Source: Saccharopolyspora endophytica (GTDB taxonomy: Bacteria > Actinomycetota > Actinomycetes > Mycobacteriales > Pseudonocardiaceae). Taken from it: a DNA stretch of 64,000 bases. The notes beneath the pieces are model-generated. The model made no database searches. It worked only from the letters and a program-made list of their open reading frames with translations, and was not told the origin of the DNA. Positions 8,396 through 17,152 of the stretch are shown piece after piece. The stretch covers positions 124,001-188,000 of the forward strand of contig NZ_JAGPXE010000015.1 of assembly GCF_018070075.1 (NCBI RefSeq), written 5' to 3'. Position 1 is the first letter of the stretch. Each line of letters starts with the position of its first letter. A program made the position numbers and the translations under genes.

Positions 8396-8530
8396 TTTGC
8401 TTGGCGGTGCGGGTAGCGGAACCTCAGCTGCTCTCTGCCTCCGGGATCCGAGACTGATGTATGCGCCAAATACACGGCGCTACGGCTGTCCTCCCCGGAG
8501 AACCGCTGAGAACCCGCGGCGGTGCGAGCT
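8396..8530 (+). repeat. Dispersed structured repeat, long copy A
   Basis: The 5' module (GGCGGTGCGGGTAGCGGAACCT) and 3' module (GAACCCGCGGCGGTGC) are shared with copies at 16292 and 63511. Between them are nested complementary arms: CTCAGC 8423-8428 with GCTGAG 8505-8510, and CTCCGGG 8439-8445 with CCCGGAG 8494-8500. The arm sequences differ from those of the other copies but remain complementary. It fills the 214-bp gap between the convergent gnd and MFS genes. Confidence 0.75.
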
Positions 8531-8592
8531 GAGTCCCACACCTGAAACAAAAGCTAACGCCGCCTTTTTCAAGGCCCTTGGCCGAGCGCCCC

Positions 8593-9798
8593 TCAGCGGG
8601 ACTCGTGCTCGGGTGGCCTCGCGGCCGGAACCGCCAGGGCTGACGGGACCAGCAGGGCCGCGACCAGCAGCAGGGCGTGCAGGGTGCCGACCTGGTCGGC
8701 GAGGTAGCCCAGCAGCGGTGGGCCGGCGAGGAACGCCGTGTAGCCGATGGTGGAGACGACGCTGACGCGGGCCGCCGCGCGGGCCGGGTCGTCGGCGGCC
8801 GCGCTCATCCCGACCGGAAATCCCAGGGACGCACCGATTCCCCAGATCGCAGCGCCCAGGAACACCAGCGGGAGCCAGGTCCCGAAGACCACCAGCAGCA
8901 CCCCGATCCCGGCGGTGGCCATGGTCGCCCAGAGGACCCTCGTGCGGCCGAAGCGGTCGAGCAGCACCGTGCCGACGACGCGGCCCGCGGTCATGGCGCT
9001 GAGGAACACCGCGAAACCGACCGCGCCGAGCCACGGCGGGATGTCGTAGCCGTCGACCAGGGCGACCGCCAGCCAGTCGTTGGCGGTGCCCTCGGTCAGC
9101 GCCATCGCCAGAACCATCAACCCCACCAGCAGGGTTCGCGGTTCGGCCCAGACGCGGACGATCCCGCCTCCGGGCGACTCCTTCTCCTCGTCGTCGTGCG
9201 CGGGCAGCAGGGACGGTGCCGCCAACGCCGGGATCACCGCGACCAGGACCGCCGCACCGACCAGGTGCACCACGATCGGCACGCCCAGTCCGGCGCAGGC
9301 CGCCCCCACCCCGGCTCCGATGACGGTGCCGAGGCTGAAACCCGCGTGGAAGCGCGGCATGATGGTGCGGCCGATCCGGCGCTCCACCGCTGCGCCGTCG
9401 ATGTTCATCGCCACGTCCCACACGCCCGTGCCCAGTCCGAACGCGAACAGGCCCGCAGCGGTGACCCAGACATCGCCGAACACCCCGGCACCGGCGCCGG
9501 CCAGCGCCACTCCAGCGGCGTCGAGCACGGCGGCACCGGTGATGGCCGCTCGGGCGCCGAAGCGGTGCACCAGGGCTCCCGCCAGCGGCAGCGCGAGGAT
9601 CGACCCGACGGAGATCGCCAGCAGCAGCCTGCCCAGCTCGCCCGGCGAAACCGACAGCGCATCGCGCGCTTCCGGGATCCGCGACATCCAGCTGGCCATC
9701 GCGAACCCGTTGAGCGCGAACACCACGGCAACAGCGTTGCGAGCACGCAGCACACCGGAATCGGCGCGCGTTTCGACCGCCACCACAACCCCCAGCAT
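8593..9798 (-). CDS. Major facilitator superfamily transporter, YbjJ-like
   Basis: A roughly 401-residue MFS protein with 12 predicted helices, including ALNGFAMASWMSRIPEARDAL in helix 1 and the cytoplasmic-loop pattern DRFGRTRVLW. It resembles the YbjJ/FucP-like branch of putative sugar or drug exporters; the substrate cannot be assigned. ATG 9798 (MLGVVVAV) gives a normal N-terminus. It is monocistronic and converges on gnd. Confidence 0.75.
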   Translation of the reverse strand: MLGVVVAVETRADSGVLRARNAVAVVFALNGFAMASWMSRIPEARDALSVSPGELGRLLLAISVGSILALPLAGALVHRFGARAAITGAAVLDAAGVALAGAGAGVFGDVWVTAAGLFAFGLGTGVWDVAMNIDGAAVERRIGRTIMPRFHAGFSLGTVIGAGVGAACAGLGVPIVVHLVGAAVLVAVIPALAAPSLLPAHDDEEKESPGGGIVRVWAEPRTLLVGLMVLAMALTEGTANDWLAVALVDGYDIPPWLGAVGFAVFLSAMTAGRVVGTVLLDRFGRTRVLWATMATAGIGVLLVVFGTWLPLVFLGAAIWGIGASLGFPVGMSAAADDPARAAARVSVVSTIGYTAFLAGPPLLGYLADQVGTLHALLLVAALLVPSALAVPAARPPEHESR

Positions 9799-9877
9799 CG
9801 ATCCAGACCGCGCACCAGTCTGCGGGCGCCGCCGTGGAGCGGTCAAACCGATTTCCAGGAATCTGCCCCGTGTCAGG

Positions 9878-10681
9878 TCAGGCTCGCGCGTGGTTGTCGA
9901 AGCCGGTGGGGTCGTGGGCGGAGATGACGTCGACCTCGCCCGCGAGGTCGCGGAGCCTGTTCTGGTTGTTCACACGCGCGCGGTTGTCCACCGCCATCGC
10001 GCGCTGGAACGCGCGCAGCGCGGGCGGGCAGTGCGGGGGCTGCGACATCTCCCCGTGCCAGAAGTACGCGTCACCCGCGTGCAGCAGCCATCGCGCGCCC
10101 GCGTTCACGGCGACGCCGACGTGACCGGTGGTGTGGCCGCCGAGCGGGACCAGCAGGATCTCCTCGGGCAGCCCGTCGAGTTCGCGCACCGCCTCGAACC
10201 CGAACCAGTCCTGCCCGGACCGGTCCTCGTGGACGGACCACTCGGGTCCGTGCGCCCACTGCGCCTCGCGGTAGCGCATGTCCGAACTTCCGGTGGCAGC
10301 GCGCAGTTCGGGGCCGTGGACGTGCACCTTGGCCTGCGGGAAGTCCCGCAGGCCGCCCGCGTGGTCGAGGTCGAGGTGGGTGAGCACGACGTGCCGCACG
10401 TCGGCCGGGTCGAACCCGAGCCGCCTGACCTGCGCGACAGCGGTGGTCGCCGGATCCAGCTGCGGGTTCATCATTAGCCGGAACGCCTTCGGCAGCGAGG
10501 TCCGCGCCGGGTCGGAGTCCGCGCTGCCGAAACCGCTGTCGACCAGCACCAATCCGCTCTCGGTCTCGATCAGCAGGCAGTGGCACACCATCCGGGCCCG
10601 GCGCAGCACCGAGCCCTCGCCGTCGATCAACCGGCCGCCGAAGGGCCGCATCGGACCGCAATCCAGGTGATGAACCAGCAT
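9878..10681 (-). CDS. Metallo-beta-lactamase-fold hydrolase
   Basis: A 267-residue hydrolase with the MBL metal motif THLDLDHAGG (about residues 100-109), a later GGHTTGHVGV histidine and the HAGDAYF aspartate, and a final AHDPTGF. The HxDxDHAGG form is typical of the N-acyl-homoserine-lactonase-like/AttM group, so a lactone or ester substrate is possible. Which molecule it cleaves is not visible. It precedes the BNR/MoaD pair on the same strand, separated by only 16 bp from the MoaD-like gene. Confidence 0.82.
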   Translation of the reverse strand: MLVHHLDCGPMRPFGGRLIDGEGSVLRRARMVCHCLLIETESGLVLVDSGFGSADSDPARTSLPKAFRLMMNPQLDPATTAVAQVRRLGFDPADVRHVVLTHLDLDHAGGLRDFPQAKVHVHGPELRAATGSSDMRYREAQWAHGPEWSVHEDRSGQDWFGFEAVRELDGLPEEILLVPLGGHTTGHVGVAVNAGARWLLHAGDAYFWHGEMSQPPHCPPALRAFQRAMAVDNRARVNNQNRLRDLAGEVDVISAHDPTGFDNHARA

Positions 10682-10697
10682 CTCACCACCCTAGCGA

Positions 10698-10997
10698 TCA
10701 GCCGCCGGCCATCGCTCCGATGATCATGTAGGGCTCCTTGCCGACCGCGACCTCCTCGGGCAGCGGGTCGTCGAGCGGCTCGTTGGACAGGTCCTGCTCG
10801 CAGGCGAAGAACCTGATGAACGCACGCCGCTTCTTGGTGTCGTGATCGCGGACCGTGCCGCGCAGCGCCGGGTAGCGGGCCTCCAGGGCGTCGAGCACGA
10901 GCCGCTGCGTCGGGACGCCGTCGACCTCGACGACCACCTCGTGCTCGGGGATCTTCGCCAGCGTGCGCAGGTGCGCGGGAAGCAGGATGCGGATCAT
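10698..10997 (-). CDS. MoaD/ThiS family beta-grasp protein
   Basis: A 99-residue ubiquitin-like beta-grasp protein starting MIRILLPAHL and ending GAMAGG. The terminal Gly-Gly is the tail that is adenylated and thiocarboxylated in sulfur carriers. No molybdopterin or thiamine gene is nearby; its only partner is the BNR-repeat protein, whose stop codon overlaps this start (ATGA). It may therefore be a specialised sulfur carrier or modifier rather than housekeeping MoaD; this is inference. Confidence 0.82.
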   Translation of the reverse strand: MIRILLPAHLRTLAKIPEHEVVVEVDGVPTQRLVLDALEARYPALRGTVRDHDTKKRRAFIRFFACEQDLSNEPLDDPLPEEVAVGKEPYMIIGAMAGG

Positions 10998-12109
10998 CGC
11001 AGGGTTTGCACCTCCACCGACAGGACCGAGGGCAGGTTGTTGACGATGGGCCGCCAGGTGTCGCCGGAGTCGGGCGAGACGTAGACGTCGCCGCCGGTGG
11101 TGCCGAAGTAGATCCCGCAGTCGTCCAGCTCGTCGACGGCCATGGCGTCGCGCAGGACGTTGACGTAGCAGTTCTCCTGCGGGAGGCCCTTGGTCAGCGG
11201 TTCCCACTCGGTGCCGCCGACGCGGCTGCGGTACACGCGCAGCTTGCCCTCCGGCGGGAAGTGCTGCTCGTCGCTGAGGATCGGCACGACGTAGACGGTG
11301 TCGGGCTCGTGGGCGTGCACGTCGATCGGGAACCCGAAGTCGCTGGGCAGGTCGCCGCTGATCTCGTACCAGGACTCGCCCGCGTCATCGCTGCGCATCA
11401 CGTCCCAGTGCTTCTGCATGAACAGCACGTCGGGCCGGTCGCGGTGCAGGGCGAGGCGGTGCACGCAGTGGCCGACGTCGGCGTCCGGGTCCGGGATCTG
11501 GCCGGACTGCAGGCCCTTGTTGATCGGCCGCCAGGACTTGCCGCCGTCGTCGGTGCGGAACGCGCCCGCCGCCGAGATCGCGATGTAGAAGCGGTCGGGG
11601 TTGTTCGGCGCCTGGATGATCGTGTGCAGGCACATGCCGCCCGCTCCCGGCTGCCAGTTCGGCGCCGATTCGTGCTCGCGCAGCGCGGGCAGCTCGTGCC
11701 AGCTGCGGCCGGCGTCGGTGGTGCGGAACAGCGCCGCGTCCTCGACGCCCGCGTAGAGGGTGTCCGGGTCGGTGGCCGAGGGCTCCAGGTGCCAGACGCG
11801 GGTGAACTCCCACGGCCTCGGCGTCCCGTCGTACCAGAGGTGCGTGCCGGGCGTTCCGTCGTAGGAGAAGTGGTTGTCGACCGGTTCCCAGCTCCTACCG
11901 CCGTCGTCGGAGCGCTGGATCTGCTGCCCGAACCAGCCCATGGACTGGGAGGCGAACAGGCGGTCGGGGTCGACCTTGGAGGCTTTCAGGTGGTAGAGCT
12001 CCCAGCCGCCGAAGTGAGGGCCGTCGACTTCCCACGACTCGCGCTTGCCGTCGGCGGTGAGGATGAACGCTCCCTTGCGGGTGCCGACGAGGACTCGGAC
12101 ACGACTCAT
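10994..12109 (-). CDS. BNR/Asp-box beta-propeller protein (sialidase-like)
   Basis: This 371-residue protein carries at least five Asp-box repeats of the form S/T-x-D-x-G-x-S/T-W (SDDGGRSWE, TTDAGRSWH, TDDGGKSWR, SDDAGESWY, SPDSGDTWR), indicating a sialidase-type beta-propeller. It has no signal peptide and no clear sialidase catalytic residues, so it is probably a cytosolic propeller rather than a glycosidase. GGGAG precedes ATG 12109. It is translationally coupled to the MoaD-like gene. Confidence 0.82.
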   Translation of the reverse strand: MSRVRVLVGTRKGAFILTADGKRESWEVDGPHFGGWELYHLKASKVDPDRLFASQSMGWFGQQIQRSDDGGRSWEPVDNHFSYDGTPGTHLWYDGTPRPWEFTRVWHLEPSATDPDTLYAGVEDAALFRTTDAGRSWHELPALREHESAPNWQPGAGGMCLHTIIQAPNNPDRFYIAISAAGAFRTDDGGKSWRPINKGLQSGQIPDPDADVGHCVHRLALHRDRPDVLFMQKHWDVMRSDDAGESWYEISGDLPSDFGFPIDVHAHEPDTVYVVPILSDEQHFPPEGKLRVYRSRVGGTEWEPLTKGLPQENCYVNVLRDAMAVDELDDCGIYFGTTGGDVYVSPDSGDTWRPIVNNLPSVLSVEVQTLR

Positions 12110-12146
12110 GAGTGGCTCCCTGCGCTGGTCAAGGCTGGTATCAAGC

Positions 12147-12944
12147 TCAAGGTAGGCCCGCTGCGAGGGGTTGTCTTCTCCGATCTTGCGCAATCGGAGC
12201 GGCCAGCGGCGGCAGCGCCACCAGCACCGGAGCCGACCACGGAGGCACGACCCGCAGGGTGATCTCGCGGTGCTCCGGAGGCCGTCGGGGGCCGATGACC
12301 AGCGGTGCGGGTGAGCCACCGACGACGTTCCAACCGGGCACCAGCTGCTGGGCGTGGTCGGCCCGGGCGGAGAAAGCGGTCGCCAACACCCAGTAGGTGC
12401 CCCGCGGGATGCCGGTGAGCGCGAAGCGCCCCTGCTCGTCCAGCAGCGCTCCGACGATCGGAACGCCGCGCGGGGTGCGCTGCGCGAACAGGCCCACGTA
12501 GATCGCGGCGGCGCCGCCGAGCGCGATGCGCGCCGAGAGGTCGAGGTGGACCTCGCCGGTGACGACGCCGCCCGAGTCGTCGTCACCGGGCACCAGCACC
12601 GGGCGCGGCGGTGCGTCGCTGAGCAGGTCGGGCAGCCTGCGGAAGCTCACCGGGGACAGGCCGATCTCGGCTCTGAAGCGGCGGGTGAACGTTCCCACCG
12701 AGCTGAAGCCGACCTCGCAGCAGATGTCGACGACGCGTTCGTCGGTCTCCAGCAGCAGCCGCTTGGCCCGCTGGAAGCGGTGCGCGGCCAGGAACCTCCC
12801 GGGCGGCTGGCCGTGGGCGCGCTCGAACGCGCGGGCGAGGTGGAACGGGCTGTAGCCGACGTGGTCGGCGACGTCGCCCAGGGTGATCGGCTCCCCGGCA
12901 TGACCCGCGATGAAGCGCGCGGCTTCGACTGCGACGTCCGGCAT
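12147..12944 (-). CDS. AraC family regulator with C-terminal Ig-like domain
   Basis: A 265-residue protein in which the AraC DNA-binding domain (two helix-turn-helix units, residues 1-105, with YSPFHLARAFERAHGQPPGRF and CCEVGFSSVGTFTRRF) is N-terminal. A beta-rich domain resembling carboxypeptidase-regulatory/Ig folds follows (GRFALTGIPRGTYWVLATAF). Most AraC proteins have the opposite order. It lies 37 bp upstream of the BNR gene on the same strand, so it may control that pair. Confidence 0.82.
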   Translation of the reverse strand: MPDVAVEAARFIAGHAGEPITLGDVADHVGYSPFHLARAFERAHGQPPGRFLAAHRFQRAKRLLLETDERVVDICCEVGFSSVGTFTRRFRAEIGLSPVSFRRLPDLLSDAPPRPVLVPGDDDSGGVVTGEVHLDLSARIALGGAAAIYVGLFAQRTPRGVPIVGALLDEQGRFALTGIPRGTYWVLATAFSARADHAQQLVPGWNVVGGSPAPLVIGPRRPPEHREITLRVVPPWSAPVLVALPPLAAPIAQDRRRQPLAAGLP

Positions 12945-13151
12945 CTCCGACTACCCCCGATCGGCCCATCCAGCTACAAGCGTGACGGTACCGAGCACAC
13001 CCGACAATCCGGACCCGAAACCGGGGGTGCGCCCGTTGCTGACACGTTCGTGCGTCGCCACACCGCGGTCCTGCCGAGCTGGATTCGACATCGGGTTGAG
13101 ATTCGGCTGGGTTAGGGTGATCGGGTTTGATCTTGAGTTCGGGGAGTGGAC

Positions 13152-14306
13152 GTGCGGAAGCTGGTGCGGCGGGTCCGGTCCCGGTCCGATTACGCGTGGT
13201 ACCTGGCGGTGCGCGAGTGGCCGTTGCTGGTCGTGGCGCTGGGAGTGCTGCTCGGTGCGGTCGTGGTGCTGCCGGTCGCGGTGGGCGCCGTGCTGGCGCT
13301 GATCGCGCTGGTGCTGGGCGTGGCCATGCTGACCGGTGATCTGCGCGGGTTGCACCGCCGCTGGTCGGGTCATGAGTTCACCCCCGCCGAGGAGCCGTTC
13401 CCGCACGCCGAGATCGGTGTTCCGGCCTCCTACCCCGCCGCCGTCTACAGCCACCTGCCCGGTGTCGGGACGGCGCTGCTCAGCGACGAGATCGACCGCG
13501 CCGTCCGGGAACGCCGCTTCGCGGTGCGGATCGCCGAGCAGGCGTACCGGCCGGCGCCGGAGCTGCGCACGACCGCGCCCCACCTGCCGACCCTGCACTC
13601 CTCGGACCGGCCGCTGTTCAACGGTCCCGTGGTGGGTCTGCGCTCGGACCCGCTGCCCGGCGGCGGTGACGCCGAGGTGCGGCTGCACCGGACGCGCTAC
13701 TTCGACTTCCAGGTGTCCAACGAGCTGTGCGGGATGCGGATCACCGACCCGGAGACCGGCGCGGAGTTCGACCTGCGTCGGAGGTTGCTGACCGACACCG
13801 CGGGCCGGTTGCGGGGTCTCGACGCCGGTGAGCTCGCCGACGTCGTGGGGGTGTCGACGCTGGCGTTCACCACCGACGGGCTGCTGCTGATCGTCGGCGA
13901 CGGCGATCCCTCGGGCAGCGGTTCGCTGGAACCGCGCGACCTGCTCACCGCCGACGGCTCGCCCCGCCGCGACCTGGCCGAGGTGCTGGTCACCGGCATG
14001 GAGCGCGAGCTGCGCGAGGAGACCGGGCTGACCGGGGGTTCCGTCGCCGGAACCGAGCTCACGGGTTTCGCGCGCTGGATGGACCGCGGCGCGAAGCCGG
14101 AGTTCTTCGGCATCACGCTCCTCTCGGTGTCCAGCAACAACATTCCCGGTTCGACGCTCGACTTCGTCGACATCGACCTGGCGACGATGAGCCGCGAGCT
14201 GCGCGCGGGCGCCAACGTCCTGGAGGCGCCCAGCCTTCCGCAGCCGCTGCGGGAATCCGGCTCGCTGCCACTGCTTCTGGCGATCCGCGCGGCGGCGCTG
14301 CGGTAA
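13152..14306 (+). CDS. Membrane-anchored NUDIX-fold protein
   Basis: This roughly 384-residue protein has two adjacent N-terminal membrane helices (WPLLVVALGVLLGAVVVLP, then VGAVLALIALVLGVAML) and a C-terminal NUDIX-like domain. The REUxEExGU part of the Nudix box is intact (RELREETGL) and the glutamate eight residues upstream is present, but the first glycine is seven rather than five residues from it. Substrate is unknown. GTG 13152 sits 5 bp after GGGGAG; GTG 13146 is the alternative. It lies beside, not within, the iac cluster. Confidence 0.65.
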   Translation: MRKLVRRVRSRSDYAWYLAVREWPLLVVALGVLLGAVVVLPVAVGAVLALIALVLGVAMLTGDLRGLHRRWSGHEFTPAEEPFPHAEIGVPASYPAAVYSHLPGVGTALLSDEIDRAVRERRFAVRIAEQAYRPAPELRTTAPHLPTLHSSDRPLFNGPVVGLRSDPLPGGGDAEVRLHRTRYFDFQVSNELCGMRITDPETGAEFDLRRRLLTDTAGRLRGLDAGELADVVGVSTLAFTTDGLLLIVGDGDPSGSGSLEPRDLLTADGSPRRDLAEVLVTGMERELREETGLTGGSVAGTELTGFARWMDRGAKPEFFGITLLSVSSNNIPGSTLDFVDIDLATMSRELRAGANVLEAPSLPQPLRESGSLPLLLAIRAAALR

Positions 14307-14308
14307 GG

Positions 14309-14336
14309 GATTCCCCTAGTCCCCGGTCGGGAAATC
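14309..14336. promoter_or_regulatory. Candidate IacR-type operator upstream of the MFS carrier
   Basis: GATTCCCC-N12-GGGAAATC forms an imperfect 28-bp dyad about 80 bp before the carrier start. The same arms with exactly the same spacing recur at 20807-20834. A shared site for the FixJ-like regulator encoded at 16532 is the simplest reading. Confidence 0.55.
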
Positions 14337-14418
14337 TCCAATGGCGGCGTCTCGGGGCCGTCCCTAGCGTTGAGCGACAACGCGGACGCGTCCGTCTCCT
14401 CGACCGACAGGACTCGCC

Positions 14419-15723
14419 ATGCCCGTGCTCAGTGAGAACGGCGCCTCGCGCGCCGGTGTCAGACGGATCGGCCTGGCCAGCGGGGTCGGTTCCACGCTGG
14501 AGTTCTACGACTTCGCCATCTACGGCACGGCCGCGGCCCTGGTGTTCGGGCAGATCTTCTTCATCAGCGGCGACGAGTGGTTCGGCTCGTTCCTGGGACT
14601 GGCGACCTTCGCCGTCGGGTTCCTGCTCACCCCGCTGGGAGCGCTGCTGTTCGGGTGGATCGGCGACCGCTACGGGCGCCGGTTCTCGCTGCAGCTGACG
14701 TTCGTGGTGATGGGTTCCTCGACGCTGCTGATGGGCGTGCTGCCGTCCTACCTGGCGATCGGCATCACCGCGCCGCTGCTGCTGATCGGGCTGCGCATGC
14801 TGCACGGGCTGGCGCGCGGCGGGGAGATCGGCGGGGCCGCGGTGCTGGCCGTCGAGCACGCGCCGCCGCACCGGCGAGGTCTGTACGGGTCGTTCGCGAC
14901 GATGGGCTCGCCGCTCGGGCAGCTGCTGGCCAACCTGGCGTTCGCGCTGGTGCTGCTGATGCCGATGCACGCCGTGATCGACTGGGGCTGGCGCGTGCCG
15001 TTCCTGATCGGCGGATTCGTGCTCGCCCTCGGCGTGTGGGCGCGGCGCGGCATCGATGAGACACCGGAGTTCGTCGCCCTCGCTCGCGGGCGCGAGGTGC
15101 CGTTGCTGGCGGTGTTCCGGGACGACTGGAGGCGGTTGCTGCTGGCCGCAGGCGTGAACCTGGGTCTCAACGCCAACATGTTCATCCTCGCGACGTTCAT
15201 GCTGTCCTACGCCACGGCCGCCGAACCGCAGGGGCTCGCGCTGCCTCGTCAGCCGATCGTGGTCGGCAGCATGATCGGTCTGCTGTGCCACGCGATCACG
15301 ATCGTGCTGGCCTGCTGGTTGTCGGACCGGGTGGGCCGCAAACCGGTGATGATCTCCGGCGCCGTGGGCGCGCTGGTGTACGCGCTGGTGATGTTCCGGA
15401 TCGCCGACATCGGCACGCCGCTCGCGGTGGGCCTGGCGGTCATCATCGGGTTCACCATCGGTGGATTCCTGTGGGGACCGCTGCTGACGTACTACTCGGA
15501 GCTGTTCACCGTCGAGCAGCGGCAGTCCGGCGTGGGTCTGGCGTTCCAGATCGGCAGCGTGCTCGGCGGCGGGTTCGCTCCGATGATCGCCAACCGCCTG
15601 ATCGCCGCGACCGGCAGCTCGACGTCGGTCGGCTGGTACATCGCCGCCGGCCTGCTGGTGTCCCTGCTGTGCCTGCTCCGCCTGCCCGAAACCGCGCCCG
15701 CGCGCACGAGAGGAGCCCGATGA
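14419..15723 (+). CDS. MFS transporter, metabolite:H+ symporter type (probable indole-acetate uptake)
   Basis: A 434-residue, 12-helix MFS protein with the metabolite:H+ symporter hallmarks GSTLEFYDFAIYG in helix 1, GWIGDRYGRRFSL in loop 2-3 and MLHGLARGGEIGGAAVLAVEHAP. Such carriers import aromatic and other carboxylates. Its stop overlaps the start of the iacI-like gene (ATGA), and a site matching the iac operator lies upstream. Uptake of indole-3-acetate is therefore inferred from context. Confidence 0.85.
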   Translation: MPVLSENGASRAGVRRIGLASGVGSTLEFYDFAIYGTAAALVFGQIFFISGDEWFGSFLGLATFAVGFLLTPLGALLFGWIGDRYGRRFSLQLTFVVMGSSTLLMGVLPSYLAIGITAPLLLIGLRMLHGLARGGEIGGAAVLAVEHAPPHRRGLYGSFATMGSPLGQLLANLAFALVLLMPMHAVIDWGWRVPFLIGGFVLALGVWARRGIDETPEFVALARGREVPLLAVFRDDWRRLLLAAGVNLGLNANMFILATFMLSYATAAEPQGLALPRQPIVVGSMIGLLCHAITIVLACWLSDRVGRKPVMISGAVGALVYALVMFRIADIGTPLAVGLAVIIGFTIGGFLWGPLLTYYSELFTVEQRQSGVGLAFQIGSVLGGGFAPMIANRLIAATGSSTSVGWYIAAGLLVSLLCLLRLPETAPARTRGAR

Positions 15724-16274
15724 CCGAGTCGACCATCGCCGCGCTGACCAGGCGGATCGAGGCCCTGGAGGCCGAAGCGGACATCCGCCGCATCCAAGCC
15801 CGGTACATGTTCCTGTGCGACTCGCCGTGCCCCGAGTTCGCGGTGCGCGACGACGCCGAGCGCATCGACGCGATCATGGAGCTCTACGCCTCCGACGCGG
15901 TCTGGGAGGGTGTCGGCGAGCACTACGACGGCCAGTTCGGCCGCGCCGAGGGGCACGCGGCGATCCGGGCGCACTTCGAGCGGTTCTGGAGCCGGGAGCG
16001 GCACCCGGCGCTGCTGCTCAACGCGCACTACCTGACCTCCGAGCAGATCCACGTGACCGGTGACGAGGCGACCGGGTTGTGGATCCACGTGCAGCCCTGG
16101 CTGTTCGCCGACGGCAGCGGTCTCCTGCGCTCCAGCCGGCTCAACAACGCCTTCCGCCGAGAACCCGAAGGCTGGAAGATCACCCGCACGCGGACGGAGA
16201 ACGTGTTCATCGCACCCCTCCCCGACCGCTTCGCCTCCGACCACCCGACGACCTCGGTGCTGCTGCGGGAGTAA
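15720..16274 (+). CDS. SnoaL/NTF2-like protein, IacI-like
   Basis: A 184-residue cone-shaped alpha+beta protein of the SnoaL_4 type (RRIQARYMFLCD helix, then DAIMELYASDAVWEGVG and a C-terminal GWKITRTRTENVFI strand). iac clusters of proteobacteria contain iacI, a small protein of unresolved role; position and size suggest this is the equivalent, but I could not align the two. It is coupled to the carrier gene. Confidence 0.6.
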   Translation: MTESTIAALTRRIEALEAEADIRRIQARYMFLCDSPCPEFAVRDDAERIDAIMELYASDAVWEGVGEHYDGQFGRAEGHAAIRAHFERFWSRERHPALLLNAHYLTSEQIHVTGDEATGLWIHVQPWLFADGSGLLRSSRLNNAFRREPEGWKITRTRTENVFIAPLPDRFASDHPTTSVLLRE

Positions 16275-16291
16275 GAACTGTTGAGGGATTG

Positions 16292-16460
16292 GTTTGCATG
16301 GCGGCGCGGGTGGCGGAACCTGAGCGCCTTCGTGGTCTCCGTGCGCCGCTCCTTGAGTGTGTCAATACGCGGCGTACCGCGTACTCGCCACGAAGGCGCT
16401 GAAGAACCCGCGGCGGTGCCAGCTGCTCAGGTGGTGGAAGAGAATGCGGCTCCGCCTAAC
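16292..16460 (+). repeat. Dispersed structured repeat, long copy B
   Basis: Copy B has the common 5' module (GGCGGCGCGGGTGGCGGAACCT) and 3' module (AGAACCCGCGGCGGTGC, then CAGGTGGTGGAAGAG). The inner arms AGCGCCTTCGTGG (16323-16335) and CCACGAAGGCGCT (16388-16400) are perfectly complementary over 13 bases and unrelated in sequence to the arms of copies A and C. It lies between the iacI-like gene and the response regulator gene. Confidence 0.78.
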
Positions 16461-16531
16461 GCCAACGGACCTATCCGCCCCGGGGCGTTGCTGCCTAGTC
16501 TTGGACTTCCCCTGGTTCGCCTGGAGGGACG

Positions 16532-17152
16532 ATGACGACGCTTTCCGCGCCGGTGGTGCACATCGTCGATGACGACGAGGCGCACCGGCGGTCGCTGGTG
16601 TTCCTGCTGCAGACCGTCGGCGTTCAGGCCCTGACCTATCCGGACGCCGCCGGATTCCTCGCCGAGTTCGACCCCGGCGAGCCCGGTGTGGTGATCGTGG
16701 ACGTCCGGATGCCGGGCCTGAGCGGCTTCCAACTGCAGGAGGAGCTCTCCGAACGGGAGTACCCGGCACCGGTGATCTTCTGCTCCGCGCACGGCGACAT
16801 CCCGATGTCGGTGCGGGCGATGCGCCTGGGTGCGGTGGACTTCCTGGAGAAGCCCTACGAGCCGCAGCGCATGCTCGACGTCGTCCAGGACCAGCTGCGC
16901 GAGGCCGAGCAGTGCTTCACCGCCCACACCGAGCGGCTGCGCGTGCGCGAGCGGGTCGCGTCGCTGACGCCGCGCGAGCGGGAGGTGCTGCGGCTGGTCG
17001 TGGACGGGCGGTCCAGCCAGCTCATCGCCCGCGACCTGGGCACGAGCGTGAAAACGGTTGACGTGCACCGGGCCCGCATCAAGGCAAAGACCGAATCCGA
17101 GAGCCTGGGCACCCTCGTCCGGGACCTGCTCCAGCACGGGGTGGAGGTTTAG
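16532..17152 (+). CDS. FixJ/NarL-type response regulator (IacR-like)
   Basis: A 206-residue regulator with an N-terminal receiver domain (acidic pocket DDD 13-15, phospho-acceptor Asp57 in VVIVDVRMPG, conserved Lys in LEKPYEP) and a C-terminal LuxR helix-turn-helix (LTPREREVLRLVVDGRSSQLIARDL). It pairs with the PAS histidine kinase at 19166. Some proteobacterial iac clusters are controlled by a similar two-component pair. Its stop overlaps that of the convergent amidase gene. Confidence 0.88.
   Translation: MTTLSAPVVHIVDDDEAHRRSLVFLLQTVGVQALTYPDAAGFLAEFDPGEPGVVIVDVRMPGLSGFQLQEELSEREYPAPVIFCSAHGDIPMSVRAMRLGAVDFLEKPYEPQRMLDVVQDQLREAEQCFTAHTERLRVRERVASLTPREREVLRLVVDGRSSQLIARDLGTSVKTVDVHRARIKAKTESESLGTLVRDLLQHGVEV

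Noticed and set aside
8379..8592. Copy A of the repeat as an insertion-sequence remnant
   Set aside because: No transposase fragment, terminal inverted repeats of IS type or target duplications are visible; a structured non-coding repeat explains it better.
10698..10997. MoaD-like gene as part of molybdenum-cofactor synthesis for formate dehydrogenase
   Set aside because: It is 47 kb away from fds and no moa/moe gene is near; only its BNR partner is coupled to it.
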